Origin: Candidatus Promineifilum breve
GTDB lineage: Bacteria > Chloroflexota > Anaerolineae > Promineifilales > Promineifilaceae
Length of the DNA: 64,000 nt
Direction: 5' to 3'
Assembly (NCBI RefSeq): GCF_900066015.1
Contig: NZ_LN890655.1
Coordinates: forward strand, 186,001 to 250,000
Both the position numbers and the translations under genes were made by a program. Positions 17,438 through 28,374 of this stretch are shown piece by piece; the stretch's first letter is position 1, and every line of letters begins with the position of its first letter. A model generated the notes under the pieces. It was not told the DNA's origin and made no database searches. It was given only the letters and a program-made list of their open reading frames with translations.

Positions 17438-18913
17438 ATGACTAACTCGCCCCAGACTGTGGTGATTGGCGCCGGCGTTGGTGGCCTGACGGCCGCTGCC
17501 CTCCTATTGCGCGCCGGCCACCGCGTGACCGTGCTGGAAGCCCACGTCTACCCCGGCGGCAGCGCGGGCACGTTCTACCATCAGAAGTATCGCTTCGACG
17601 CCGGGGCTACGCTGGCCGGTGGGTTTTCGCCCGGCGGCCCCCATGCCCGCGTGGCCGAAATCTTGGGCCTGGAGTGGCCCATCCGGCCGGTCGATCCGGC
17701 GTGGGTCGTCCATCTCCCCGACGGCCGCACGATCACCCAATGGGCCGAACGCACCGCCTGGGCAGAGGAGCGCCGCCGCGTGTTTCCCGATAGCGAGCCG
17801 TTCTGGGCCATTCAGGAGCGGCTGGCCGGCATCGCCTGGGACATCTCATCGCGCCCTTTTCCGTGGCCGCCGCGCACGGCGCGGGATGTGGCAACGCTGG
17901 GCAGCGGCTTGCGTCCCAGGACGTTGGGCGCGCTGCCCTACCTGACGCGGACGATGGACGCCCTGCCCCTGAGCGATGATCCCTTGTTTCGCGCCTTTCT
18001 CGACGCGCAGTTGCTCATTTCCGCCCAGACCACGGCCGGGCAGGCCGGAGCACTCTACGGCAGCGCCGCCCTCGATCTGCCGCGGCGGGGCGTCAACCAC
18101 GTGCGCGGCGGCATCGGCGCCATTGCCGCCACGCTGGCGGATTGGATTCGCGCCCACGGCGGCGAGGTTCATTATCGCCAACGGGTGGCGCGGATCGAAT
18201 TACAAAACGGGCGGGCCAGGCGCGTCCATACCCAAAAAGGTCGGTGTTATGAAGCCGATTTCGTGCTGGCCAACGTTACCCCCTGGGCCTTGGCCGATCT
18301 GCTGGGCCACATGACGCCGCCCGCCTTGTCGCGGGAGCTATCGCAGCGCGAGCCGACGTGGGGCGCTTTCACCCTCTACGCCGGTCTGGACGCCGCCGCG
18401 CTGCCCGCCGGTCTGGCGGATCATCACCAGATCATCGTCGATGCCACCCGGCCGCTGGGCGAGGGCAACTCCGTTTTCCTCTCCCTGTCCGACGCCGGCG
18501 ACCCCAGCCGCGCCCCGCAAGGGATGCGCGCGGCGACCCTGTCCACCCATACCGCCGTGGGCGATTGGTGGCAATTGCGCCAGGACGACGATGAATCGGC
18601 CTATCTGGCGCGGCGGGCGCCGTATGCCGAACGGCTCATCAGCGCCGCCGAGAGGGCTATCCCCGGTTTTCGCCAAGCCATCCGTCTCTGCCTGCCGGGC
18701 ACGCCGGTGACCTTTGCCTACTACACCGGCCGGCCGCTGGGCATGGTCGGCGGCTTTGCTCAGAAGTCGATTTTCGCCGCGCGCGGGCCACAGACGGGCA
18801 TCGCCAATCTGTGGCAGGTGGGCGACTCGATCTTTCCGGGGCAATCGACGGCCGGGGTCACCCTGGGCGCGCTGCGCGTGGCCGCCGAGGTGGCGCGGGC
18901 CGGGCGTGGTTGA
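17438..18913 (+). CDS. FAD-dependent phytoene desaturase/carotenoid isomerase-family oxidoreductase
   Basis: The FAD dinucleotide motif VVIGAGVGGLTAAALLLRAG starts at residue 8 and is followed by VLEAHVYPGGSAGTF, the CrtI/CrtISO-type extension. The C-terminal flavin motif is represented by LWQVGDSIFPGQSTAGVTLGALR. Length 491 is usual for the family, which includes phytoene desaturases, CrtISO, CrtD and retinol-saturase-like enzymes. No crtB, crtE or lyc gene is adjacent, so the substrate cannot be named. It forms a two-gene operon with the SRPBCC gene upstream. Confidence 0.87.
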   Translation: MTNSPQTVVIGAGVGGLTAAALLLRAGHRVTVLEAHVYPGGSAGTFYHQKYRFDAGATLAGGFSPGGPHARVAEILGLEWPIRPVDPAWVVHLPDGRTITQWAERTAWAEERRRVFPDSEPFWAIQERLAGIAWDISSRPFPWPPRTARDVATLGSGLRPRTLGALPYLTRTMDALPLSDDPLFRAFLDAQLLISAQTTAGQAGALYGSAALDLPRRGVNHVRGGIGAIAATLADWIRAHGGEVHYRQRVARIELQNGRARRVHTQKGRCYEADFVLANVTPWALADLLGHMTPPALSRELSQREPTWGAFTLYAGLDAAALPAGLADHHQIIVDATRPLGEGNSVFLSLSDAGDPSRAPQGMRAATLSTHTAVGDWWQLRQDDDESAYLARRAPYAERLISAAERAIPGFRQAIRLCLPGTPVTFAYYTGRPLGMVGGFAQKSIFAARGPQTGIANLWQVGDSIFPGQSTAGVTLGALRVAAEVARAGRG

Positions 18914-18938
18914 CAGGCCACCGGCGAATGACTACACT
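18910..18938 (+). promoter_or_regulatory. Promoter of the EamA transporter gene
   Basis: A perfect TTGACA (18910-18915), 17 bases, then TACACT (18933-18938). The -35 box overlaps the TGA of the upstream oxidoreductase gene. The transcript would start about 17 bases before the ATG at 18962. Confidence 0.6.
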
Positions 18939-18961
18939 GTGCTTCCTCAGGTTTCCCGCTC

Positions 18962-19849
18962 ATGATCGATCCGTCCGCCGACCACCCCGCCTTCGCAACT
19001 GTCAACACGCCACTGATCTTCGCTATCCTGCTCGTCGTCGATAGCCTGCATTTCATCTTCGCCCGCGCCCTCGTGCCTCTCCTGCCGCCGGAAATGTCGT
19101 CGTTTTTGCTGTTGGGTATCGCCGCCGTGCAGGTTGGGATCTATCAGGCGGCACGCGGCAAAATCAGGTTTGGAACGTTACGGCGGCGTTGGCGCTTTTT
19201 TGCCGCCATCGGTGTGCTGGTGGCCGCCTCGACCGTCATCAACTACGCCGCAGTCGCCTACATCGATCCGGGCACGGCCTCACTACTGGGCAAAGCCGGC
19301 GTGGTTTTTTCGCTGGGCATGGGACTAATCTGGCTGCGCGAGCGCCTGCGGCCGATTGAACTGCTCGGCGCGCTATCGGCCATTGCCGGCGCATTTCTCA
19401 TCAGTTTTCAACCGGGCGATTACCTGCGCATCGGCTCGGTGTTGGTATTGGCTTCCGCTTTCTTCTACGCCTTGCACACGGCCATTGTCAAGCGCTATGG
19501 CGAGGCGATGGAGTTTGGCGATTTCTTCCTGTTTCGCATTGCTGCCACCGCCTTCTTTCTCTTTCTCTTCGCCGCCGGGCGCGGCCAGTTGGTCTGGCCC
19601 AGCGGGCGGGCCTGGTTGGTAGTCTTCATCGCGGCCACGGTCGACGTGGTCATCAGCCGCTCGCTCTACTATCTTTCCCTGCGGCGGATGTCGATGTCGA
19701 TCCACACCATTATCCTCACCCTCAGCCCGGTGGTGACGATCCTGTGGTCGCTGGCCCTATTCCGCGAGGTTCCCACGCCCACCAGCCTGATCGGCGGAGC
19801 GTTGGTCATCCTGGGCGTAGCCCTGGTAACTCTCCGCCCAAGGAAGTGA
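18962..19849 (+). CDS. EamA-family (DMT superfamily) transporter
   Basis: A 295-residue protein with ten predicted hydrophobic segments arranged as two five-helix EamA repeats. The second repeat starts near LRIGSVLVLASAFFYALHTAI. The segment before the last two helices (SIHTIILTLSPVVTILWSL) is typical of the family. EamA carriers export or exchange metabolites such as amino acids or nucleotides; the substrate is not predictable. The ATG is at 18962 and the gene has its own promoter. Confidence 0.92.
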   Translation: MIDPSADHPAFATVNTPLIFAILLVVDSLHFIFARALVPLLPPEMSSFLLLGIAAVQVGIYQAARGKIRFGTLRRRWRFFAAIGVLVAASTVINYAAVAYIDPGTASLLGKAGVVFSLGMGLIWLRERLRPIELLGALSAIAGAFLISFQPGDYLRIGSVLVLASAFFYALHTAIVKRYGEAMEFGDFFLFRIAATAFFLFLFAAGRGQLVWPSGRAWLVVFIAATVDVVISRSLYYLSLRRMSMSIHTIILTLSPVVTILWSLALFREVPTPTSLIGGALVILGVALVTLRPRK

Positions 19850-19880
19850 TGGCAGGCCGCCTGGTGTGAGCAAGTCTGAC

Positions 19881-19908
19881 TGCGGTCTGCGGTCTGCGGT
19901 CTGTGGTC
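19881..19908. repeat. Short tandem repeat, 7-base unit
   Basis: Three exact TGCGGTC units (19881-19901) and one TGTGGTC variant (19902-19908) lie between the convergent EamA and SDR genes. It looks like simple-sequence expansion; no function is seen. Confidence 0.8.
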
Positions 19909-19934
19909 ATCGGTCGGCAGCTAGTAGTCGCCCC

Positions 19935-20696
19935 TCACGTCCGCAAATACGACGCCCCATTCACATCAATGATCGCCCCGGTCATAAACTCCGCCCCGGC
20001 CGACGCCAGAAACAGCACGGCATAGGCCACCTCTTCCGGCCGGGCCACGCGGTTAAACGGGCTTTGGGCGCGCTTCTCCGCGCCGCTGGCCCCGCTCAGC
20101 GCCTCGCGGGCCATGTCGGTCTCGACGAAGCCGGGGGCGACGACGCCGACGGAGATGTTGTAGGGGGCCAGATACTTAGCCAGCGACTGGCTCATCGCAT
20201 TGAGCGCCGCCTTGCTGGCCCCATAGGCCGGGCCGGTCGGTTCGCCGCGAAACGCGCCGCGCGACGAGACGTTGACGATCCGGCCGCCGCCCTGGGCGAT
20301 CATGGCCCGCCCGACGCAATAACACATATTGGCCGGGCCGATCAGATTGGCGTCGATGGTGGCCCGCCAACTGGCCTGCCACGTGGCGTAATCCACCTCG
20401 GCCAGTGGGTGATCCTCGTAGACGGCGGCATTGTTGACCAGCACGTCAATGCGCCCCAGTTGGCCCATCACTTCATCGACCAGCGCGGCCACGGCCGCCG
20501 GGTCGGTGACGTCGCCCTGAACCAGGATGTGGCCCGTCCCGTCCAGCGAGCGTAAGGTCTCCTCGGCCGCGGCGCGGTTGGTATGGTAGTGGACGGCGAC
20601 GCGCGCCCCTTGCCCGGCAAACAGGCGGGCGATGGCCCGGCCGATGCCGCGCGACGAGCCGGTGATGAGCACTACTTGATCGGTAAACTCCAACAT
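19935..20696 (-). CDS. Short-chain dehydrogenase/reductase (FabG-like)
   Basis: Classical SDR features in order: cofactor loop [29 protein letters not shown] (NNAG-type motif), the catalytic Ser in [24 protein letters not shown] with the Tyr-x-x-x-Lys pair, and [10 protein letters not shown]. Length is 253 from ATG 20696, chosen because a GGAGG lies 8 bases upstream; an ATG at 20711 lacks this. Members reduce 3-oxoacyl-ACP or a variety of keto/hydroxy substrates with NAD(P)H, and the actual substrate is open. It is transcribed divergently from pyrG across a 261-base region rich in repeats and dyads. Confidence 0.9.
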   Translation of the reverse strand: MLEFTDQVVLITGSSRGIGRAIARLFAGQGARVAVHYHTNRAAAEETLRSLDGTGHILVQGDVTDPAAVAALVDEVMGQLGRIDVLVNNAAVYEDHPLAEVDYATWQASWRATIDANLIGPANMCYCVGRAMIAQGGGRIVNVSSRGAFRGEPTGPAYGASKAALNAMSQSLAKYLAPYNISVGVVAPGFVETDMAREALSGASGAEKRAQSPFNRVARPEEVAYAVLFLASAGAEFMTGAIIDVNGASYLRT

Positions 20697-20747
20697 AGTC
20701 TTAGCCTCCATGAGTGAATGCGCCGATTATCGGGCGGTCGCTTGTTG

Positions 20748-20794
20748 GCGGCAACATCGTGCCCTGGTGGTGTTCAGCGGCAACATCGTGCCCT
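20748..20794. repeat. 18-base direct repeat upstream of pyrG
   Basis: GCGGCAACATCGTGCCCT occurs exactly at 20748-20765 and again at 20777-20794, with a 29-base period. The second copy runs into the candidate pyrG -35 box. It may be a pair of regulator sites or a local duplication. Confidence 0.75.
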
Positions 20795-20822
20795 TGCCGC
20801 CCGCCCCAAACGATGCTATCCT
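20794..20822 (+). promoter_or_regulatory. Candidate pyrG promoter
   Basis: TTGCCG (20794-20799), 17 bases, TATCCT (20817-20822); each box matches 4 of 6. It is the best-placed promoter-like pair before the palindromes and the pyrG start. Confidence 0.38.
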
Positions 20823-20834
20823 TTGCCCCCATAA

Positions 20835-22643
<1,809 letters not shown>

Positions 22644-22655
22644 GGCCGCCGGCGA

Positions 22656-24203
22656 TCACTCCAGCTTGGTGAGACGCGGCCCATCGTTGCTGACGGCCGC
22701 TTCTCGCCGCTGGGGTTCGGCCTCTTCCAGCCGCCGCCAGGCGGCGCGAATGGCCTCCAGTTCCTCGTCCGTCTCCGGGATTTCACCGTAGCGCACCCGG
22801 ATGAACGCCTCGGTAATCAGGCGCGACTCAGCCGGATAGTCCGGCCAGACGCGGGCCAGCGTCGGCAGAAACTCATAGGGCGTTTCCGTCGGCAGGCGCG
22901 GAAAACCGGCCGACTCGGCGGCGCGACACATCTGCCGGTAAATGCGGCGCACCGACGCCGCCGCCCGCCACTGCCGCAGCCCCAGCCGCTCCAGCATCCG
23001 CCGCCCCAGGCCCGGCTCGTCGTCCTCGTCGTCGCCGACGACACGGCTGCGGGCGCTGTCGCGAGCCGCGAAGGTCGCCTGGCGATAGGCGCGCGCCAGC
23101 CCCAGACCAATCACGGCGATCACACCCAACATGATGAAGGCGGTGATGGCTTTATCGCTGCCTTCCGGCATCTGGAAACCGAGCGTCTCCGTCGGTGGCA
23201 TGACTTCGGGCACGAGCGGTTCGTTGAATATACCGGCCGCGCGCAGCCCGGCCGAGACCTGGCCTAAAACACCGGCCAGGATGCTCCCCAGGAATTGCAC
23301 GAAGACCGCCAACAGTTCCAGAAAGGGGTAGAGAAGCTCGAACAACGTCACCCCGGTGACGGTGGTGCCAAATTGCAAGGCCCGCCACAGCGGCGATAGC
23401 CAGGCGATGAAGACGAACAACGACTCGCCGCCGATGATCGCCCCGATGGCGCCGCCGGTCAGCACAATGGCCAGCGCCGCGCCCAGCACGACCAGAAACC
23501 AGCGCGCGTTGAGCGTGGCCGCCGTGCCGCTGCGCTCCTGCTCGATATTTTCGGCCCGCACCAACGCCACCACGGTCAGCGCCGCCAGGAAGAAGAGCAA
23601 CACGAACGAGGCGACGTTGACCTCCAGAAAGCTGCCGGCAAACCACAGGATCAACGGGATCAGGATCAGCCCGCCGAGCCGCAACCGCAGGCCGACGTTA
23701 TTGATCTCCACGTGGCGCGTCGCCAGACGAATGCCGCGCCACCAGACCAGCGCCGTGACCATGAACACCGACAGGTCGCGCGTCCATAGCAAGCTGCCGC
23801 CCTCGCCAAAGCTGCCGGCAAAGCGCCGCAGCCAGGTCAGATCGAGCAGGGAGCCGGCCGGGTAGAGCAGCAGCCGCCAACTCACCAGAATGGTCAGCAG
23901 CAGGGCCACGATCAAAAGTCGCCGCTGCCGCTTAAGATCGATGTGGAGCAGGCTCATCAGGCGAATCAGATTGAGCGGCAGCAGCATCACCAGCAACAGC
24001 CATAGGGCGACCTCGGACGCCGGCCAATAGCGCGCCCAACTTAGAATGACCATCACCACCGGCGTAAGCAGAGCGACTTCCATGAGCGCGTAGCCCAGGA
24101 AGAGCAACTCATGGCGAATGGTTCCCCATACGGTCGGCAGAGGGGCGACCAGGCCGCGCCGGGTTCCTGGGGCACGAGGCGTCGCAGCGCGCCCGGCGCT
24201 CAT
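22656..24203 (-). CDS. Multi-pass membrane protein with C-terminal DUF4129-like domain
   Basis: Residues 1-330 hold about eight to nine hydrophobic segments, and another span lies near residue 360 (AFIMLGVIAVIGLGLARAY). The cytosolic C-terminus shows the DUF4129-type pattern RRIYRQMCRAAE, GFPRLPTETPYEFL and SRLITEAFIRVRYGE. Such proteins travel with MoxR and DUF58 genes, usually with a transglutaminase domain fused or adjacent; I see no transglutaminase triad here. The ATG at 24203 overlaps the TGA of the DUF58 gene. It is the last gene of the three-gene module and converges on pyrG with a 12-base gap. Confidence 0.8.
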   Translation of the reverse strand: MSAGRAATPRAPGTRRGLVAPLPTVWGTIRHELLFLGYALMEVALLTPVVMVILSWARYWPASEVALWLLLVMLLPLNLIRLMSLLHIDLKRQRRLLIVALLLTILVSWRLLLYPAGSLLDLTWLRRFAGSFGEGGSLLWTRDLSVFMVTALVWWRGIRLATRHVEINNVGLRLRLGGLILIPLILWFAGSFLEVNVASFVLLFFLAALTVVALVRAENIEQERSGTAATLNARWFLVVLGAALAIVLTGGAIGAIIGGESLFVFIAWLSPLWRALQFGTTVTGVTLFELLYPFLELLAVFVQFLGSILAGVLGQVSAGLRAAGIFNEPLVPEVMPPTETLGFQMPEGSDKAITAFIMLGVIAVIGLGLARAYRQATFAARDSARSRVVGDDEDDEPGLGRRMLERLGLRQWRAAASVRRIYRQMCRAAESAGFPRLPTETPYEFLPTLARVWPDYPAESRLITEAFIRVRYGEIPETDEELEAIRAAWRRLEEAEPQRREAAVSNDGPRLTKLE

Positions 24204-25678
24204 TCCACCGCCTCCAGTTCCAACTGCACCGGCTCCGGGGTGGGGATGCTGCTGAGAGCGGCCTGGGTGGCCGTGGCGCTGCGATGCCCGGCCTGGAAGG
24301 CGGGCGCGGTGGCGGGGATGTGGTAGATCGTCAGCGGGTCGAGGCGCTTGCCGGCGCTCAGCGAAGGCGGTGGCTCGTCGCCCAGGGCCAACAACACGAC
24401 GCGCCGCCCCGCTTCCCGCAGACGCAGCAGGGCGATGAGCATCTCCGGGGTGACGACGGCCGTCACCAGCACGATGGTCGATACCCACGGCAAATGGGTG
24501 CTTTCGCGTAGCAGCATGTTCTCGATTGAACTGGTGGCGAACTCGGTGACGGCGGCCAACGCCTCCAGCACGTTGCCCAGTTGCTCGGGCGAACGGCTGG
24601 GCGGCACGCGGATGGCCTGGTCGGAATTGGGAATCGCGCCGTTGGCATAGAGGCCCACGCCCCAGCCTTGCTGCACGCCATAGTTGGCGATGGAGGCGGC
24701 GACGCTGATCGCCCGCTCCAAAAGCTCCGGGTCATAGCCCATCCAGTGGCGCGTAAAGGTGGCAACGTTGAGGAAAACGGCCATCGTCATGCCCGTTGAC
24801 GGGTCGTAGATCTTGGTTTGCAGTTGGCCGCGGCGTGCCGTCGCCTTCCAATGCACGTCGCGGAAGCGGTCTTGCGGGTTGTAATCGCGAATGCCGCGGG
24901 TGCGAATGGGGTCGGTGAAGAGGCTGTGGCGCACCTTGACCTCGCCGAATGGCTCTTTGGGCGGAAGCCACAACTCCTCCAGCGGCCAAATCTGCGGGTA
25001 GACGACCAGCGTGTCGATGTACTTGTGCTCCCGCTCGCGGGTGAAGAGGGTGAAAATATCGCCCGATTCGTAGGTCACCGGGCCGACACGGTAGTAGCCA
25101 CGCACGGGGAAACGCAGCTTCACCTGACGCTCGACACGCTCCCGGCTCTGCATCGAATAGACGCTTTGCAGCACAAAGTTGCCGGTCAACTCGCCCGACA
25201 GGGTTAGCGGTGAATCGCCCAAATCGGGCGGCACCGGGCACTGATCGCGAAAGCGCAACCACGTCAGCGGCAGACGCTTGTTGTTCTGGATCGTCACTGT
25301 CATGTTGATGGGTTCGCCCGGAAAGACGCGCGTGCGGTCGAAGGCGCGCTCGTAAGTGACGCCAAATAGGGACAGGTTTTTCCAGACCGTGCTGACACCG
25401 ACGATCAGTAAGAGGATGATGCCCAGGGCGATGAAACCCGCATTCTGCCCGGCCAGGATGCCGATGATCAGGAACAGGATCGCCAGCGGAATCCACGCTT
25501 CGCTGAAGATGCTATTCTCGCGCTCGCCGACGACCAGGCCGCGGGCGCGGGCCAGGTCATCCATGCCCATGCGCTGCCCACTGGCCGCGGCCAGCATCAG
25601 ATTGCGGCGGGCGCGCTTGGTCGCCTCGCGCCGCGTATCATCGACAACCAGCTGTAAATCCGAAATGCTCTCAGGCAT
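24200..25678 (-). CDS. DUF58 domain protein
   Basis: Two adjacent hydrophobic segments near residues 65-105 (IPLAILFLIIGILAG and FIALGIILLLIVGV) are followed by a beta-rich region and then the DUF58 hallmark: DPIRTRGIRDYNPQDRFRDV, ending in HWKATARRG. A von Willebrand A-like fold is assumed for this family. DUF58 proteins are partners of MoxR AAA+ ATPases in envelope-linked complex assembly or stress pathways, but the client is usually unknown. The gene lies 16 bases after moxR and overlaps the DUF4129 gene by four bases, which indicates a fixed operon. Confidence 0.93.
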   Translation of the reverse strand: MPESISDLQLVVDDTRREATKRARRNLMLAAASGQRMGMDDLARARGLVVGERENSIFSEAWIPLAILFLIIGILAGQNAGFIALGIILLLIVGVSTVWKNLSLFGVTYERAFDRTRVFPGEPINMTVTIQNNKRLPLTWLRFRDQCPVPPDLGDSPLTLSGELTGNFVLQSVYSMQSRERVERQVKLRFPVRGYYRVGPVTYESGDIFTLFTREREHKYIDTLVVYPQIWPLEELWLPPKEPFGEVKVRHSLFTDPIRTRGIRDYNPQDRFRDVHWKATARRGQLQTKIYDPSTGMTMAVFLNVATFTRHWMGYDPELLERAISVAASIANYGVQQGWGVGLYANGAIPNSDQAIRVPPSRSPEQLGNVLEALAAVTEFATSSIENMLLRESTHLPWVSTIVLVTAVVTPEMLIALLRLREAGRRVVLLALGDEPPPSLSAGKRLDPLTIYHIPATAPAFQAGHRSATATQAALSSIPTPEPVQLELEAVE

Positions 25679-25694
25679 AATATCGCCGGATGGG

Positions 25695-26660
25695 TCAGGC
25701 GCTCTCGACCGGCACGGCCACGACGTTGACGACCTCGCGGACGACGTCTTCGGGCAGGCGGCCGCGCAGCCGGGTCTGGGGGTTCACCACCAGCCGGTGG
25801 GTCAGGACGTGGGGGGCCAGTTCCTTCACGTCATCGGGGATAACGAATTCGCGGCCGTTGATGGCCGCCCGCGCCTGACAGGCGCGATAGAGGGCCATCG
25901 TGGCCCGCGGGCTGGCTCCCAGCAGGATGTCGTCGTGCAGCCGCGTGGCCCGACAGACGTTGACGATGTACTGCCGCACCGAATTCTCGACGCGAACGCT
26001 GCGAATCTGTTGTTGCATCGCCATGATTTCCGCCGGATCGATGACGCTCTCCAGCGTGTCTAGCGGGTCGGTGCGTTCAAAGCGATTGAGCATGGCGTTT
26101 TCCCCCGCCTCGTCGGGATAGCCCAGGGCGACTTTCATCAGGAAGCGATCCAGTTGCGCCTCGGGCAGGGGGAAAGTGCCCTCCAGTTCGATGGGGTTCT
26201 GCGTCGCCATCACCAGAAACGGCCGGGGCAAGGGGTGGGTGGCGATATCGACCGTAATCTGCCGCTCCTGCATCGCCTCCAGCAGGGCCGACTGGGTGCG
26301 CGGCGTGGCCCGGTTGATCTCGTCGGCCAGCAATATCTGGGCCATCAGCGGCCCCGGCCGGAACTCAAACTCCTGCGCCTTCTGATTGAAGTAATAGATG
26401 CCGGTCAGATCGGACGGCAGCAGGTCGGGCGTGAATTGGACGCGGCGGAAGCTGCACCCCAACGATGCGGCGATGGTCTTGGCCAGCGTCGTCTTGCCCG
26501 TGCCGGGCACGTCCTCCAGCAACAAATGCCCTTCGCACAGGATGGCGATGAGGGCCAGGTCGATGACGTCCGTCTTGCCGACGATGACCTTCTGGATGTT
26601 CTCGCGCAGGTGATTGGCCTTGTCGGCGATACTGGTTCCGTCCATAAGCGTATTCGTCAT
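25695..26660 (-). CDS. MoxR-family AAA+ ATPase
   Basis: Walker A is LEDVPGTGKTTLAKTIA and Walker B is ILLADEINRATPRTQSALLEAM. Sensor 1 is in MATQNPIELEGTFPLPEAQLDRF, and the C-terminal lid carries the sensor 2 region GASPRATMALYRA. Length 321 is typical for MoxR. These ATPases act as chaperones that mature or activate partner complexes containing VWA or DUF58 proteins. It is the first gene of a MoxR-DUF58-DUF4129 operon. Upstream lies a hairpin-rich repeat element shared with the end of the cystathionine beta-synthase gene. Confidence 0.95.
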   Translation of the reverse strand: MTNTLMDGTSIADKANHLRENIQKVIVGKTDVIDLALIAILCEGHLLLEDVPGTGKTTLAKTIAASLGCSFRRVQFTPDLLPSDLTGIYYFNQKAQEFEFRPGPLMAQILLADEINRATPRTQSALLEAMQERQITVDIATHPLPRPFLVMATQNPIELEGTFPLPEAQLDRFLMKVALGYPDEAGENAMLNRFERTDPLDTLESVIDPAEIMAMQQQIRSVRVENSVRQYIVNVCRATRLHDDILLGASPRATMALYRACQARAAINGREFVIPDDVKELAPHVLTHRLVVNPQTRLRGRLPEDVVREVVNVVAVPVESA

Positions 26661-26698
26661 GTGTGTGCAGATAACTGAATTAATACACTGAAACAGTA

Positions 26699-26819
26699 GT
26701 TCGTAGTAAGCAACTTTAGTTGCGTTCTTCGAGCGGACTCCTGTCCGCCGACTCCTGTCCGCCGACTCCTGTCCGCCGACTCCTGTCCGCCGACGGCGCT
26801 GAAGCGCCTGACTACGAAC
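26699..26819. repeat. Composite hairpin repeat with terminal inverted repeats and four 14-base tandem units
   Basis: The element is bounded by GTTCGTAGT (26699-26707) and its exact complement ACTACGAAC (26811-26819). Inside are three kinds of mini-hairpin: GCAACT-TT-AGTTGC, GCGGAC-TCCT-GTCCGC and GGCGCT-GA-AGCGCC. The unit ACTCCTGTCCGCCG is repeated exactly four times (26737-26792). It resembles the small palindromic intergenic repeats common in Chloroflexota and may work as a terminator for the minus-strand gene end nearby. There is no coding sequence in it. Confidence 0.8.
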
Positions 26820-26842
26820 AAAAGATGAATGCGGCTAAGGCA

Positions 26843-28279
26843 TCACCGAATTTGCGACGACAGGTAATCGAGGATGTCGATTTTGGTCAGGATGCCGGTC
26901 ACGCGGTCGTCGGCGTCGACGATGACCACCGCCGGGCGATCACTGATGAGCGTCATCAACGTCTCCAGCCGCGCGTTTGGCCCCACGACCGGCGCGTCCA
27001 CGTCGATGATACTCTCAATCGTTTCGTCCGCCTGATGCACGTGGTCGGCCAGCAGCATGTGGTTGAGCAGGTCTATCTCGCCGACCAGCCCCACCAGTCG
27101 CCCATCCCCGTCGACCACCGGCAATTGGGAGATATTGCCATCCTTCATGCGGGTCACCACGTCGCGCAGCAGATCTGTCTTGTGCGCGGTGTAGATATGG
27201 CCGCTGGTTTTTTGCGATTGAATGTCGCCGGCGCGGATGTCGCTCCAGATCTGGTCGAGGAAGCCGTTCTCGCGCATCCAGCCGTCATCGAAAACCTTGC
27301 TCAGATAGCGCGAGCCGGAATCGGGCAGCAACACCACGACGACGGCCTCGGGGCCGAGGCGGTGCTGCTGGACATATTTAAGCGCGCCCACGACGGCCGA
27401 GCCGCACGAGCCGCCACAGAACAGTCCTTCCTCGCGCACCAACCGGCGGGTCATCAGCAGGCTCTCGCGGTCGTTGACCTGCACGATCTCGTCGACGACA
27501 CTCAAATCGGTCGCGCCGGGCAGGAAGTCCTCGCCGATGCCCTCGACCTTATACCCCTCGGCTTCGGTGTACGTCCCTGAGCGGTGCAATTCATACAGGA
27601 TCGAGCCGATCGGGTCGACGCCGACAACTTGAATGTCCGGGTTCTTCTCCTTCAGGAAGCGGCCGGCGCCGGAAATCGTGCCGCCGGTGCCCATGCCGAC
27701 CACAAAATGGGTGACGCGGCCGGCGGTCTGCGCCCAAATCTCCGGGCCGGTCGTCTCGTAGTGAGCTTGCGGGTTGATGGGATTGTAATACTGGTTGGCG
27801 AGGATGGCGTTGGGCGTCTCCTCCACCAGCCGCCGGGCGACGGAGTAGTAGCTGCGCGGGTCTTCCGGTTCCACGGCCGTCGGCGTGACCACCACCCGCG
27901 CCCCGAACGCCCGCAGCAGCAAGATCTTTTCCTGCGACATCTTGTCGGGCATGACGAAGATACAGCGGTAGCCCTTGATGGCCGCGGCGATGGCTAACCC
28001 GACGCCGGTGTTGCCCGACGTGGCCTCGACGATCGTGCCGCCGGGTGTCAGGCGGCCGTCGCGCTCGGCGTCGGCGATGATCGGCCAGCCGATGCGGTCC
28101 TTCACCGATCCGCCGGGGTTGAAAAACTCGACCTTAGCCAGCACCGTCGGCTCCAGACCACTGGTGACGGCGTTGAGACGCACCAGCGGCGTGTTGCCGA
28201 TGGTCGTCAGGATGTCGTTATGAAAGTCCATCTCGTTGTCGGCGGCGCGTTCCGGCGCGTCGGAACCGAGAATCATCAT
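26843..28279 (-). CDS. cbs: Cystathionine beta-synthase with C-terminal CBS domain pair
   Basis: A PLP enzyme of the beta-family. Lys60 in NPGGSVKDRIG binds the cofactor, and EATSGNTGVGLAIAAAIKGY is the substrate/phosphate region. GTGGTISGAGRFLKE follows. Residues about 340-478 form two CBS motifs (the first with LLRDVVTRMKDGNISQLPVVDG), the usual adenosyl-ligand regulatory module. It condenses serine and homocysteine to cystathionine; a cysteine-synthase role cannot be excluded. Length is 478. A GAGGAG lies 9 bases before the ATG at 28279. It complements the homocysteine methyltransferase at 2.5-4.4 kb as the other fate of homocysteine. Confidence 0.92.
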   Translation of the reverse strand: MMILGSDAPERAADNEMDFHNDILTTIGNTPLVRLNAVTSGLEPTVLAKVEFFNPGGSVKDRIGWPIIADAERDGRLTPGGTIVEATSGNTGVGLAIAAAIKGYRCIFVMPDKMSQEKILLLRAFGARVVVTPTAVEPEDPRSYYSVARRLVEETPNAILANQYYNPINPQAHYETTGPEIWAQTAGRVTHFVVGMGTGGTISGAGRFLKEKNPDIQVVGVDPIGSILYELHRSGTYTEAEGYKVEGIGEDFLPGATDLSVVDEIVQVNDRESLLMTRRLVREEGLFCGGSCGSAVVGALKYVQQHRLGPEAVVVVLLPDSGSRYLSKVFDDGWMRENGFLDQIWSDIRAGDIQSQKTSGHIYTAHKTDLLRDVVTRMKDGNISQLPVVDGDGRLVGLVGEIDLLNHMLLADHVHQADETIESIIDVDAPVVGPNARLETLMTLISDRPAVVIVDADDRVTGILTKIDILDYLSSQIR

Positions 28280-28374
28280 TGCGTTCCACTCCTCGGAAAG
28301 GAATTCACGTCGATTTCATGTAATGCTACCAGCAAATCTGGCATGATGCATCTGCGAGTTTATGTAAAAAGGTC

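Noticed and set aside
26737-26792. Four regularly spaced repeats as a possible CRISPR array
   Set aside because: The 14-base units are directly tandem with no spacers, and no cas gene is in the window.
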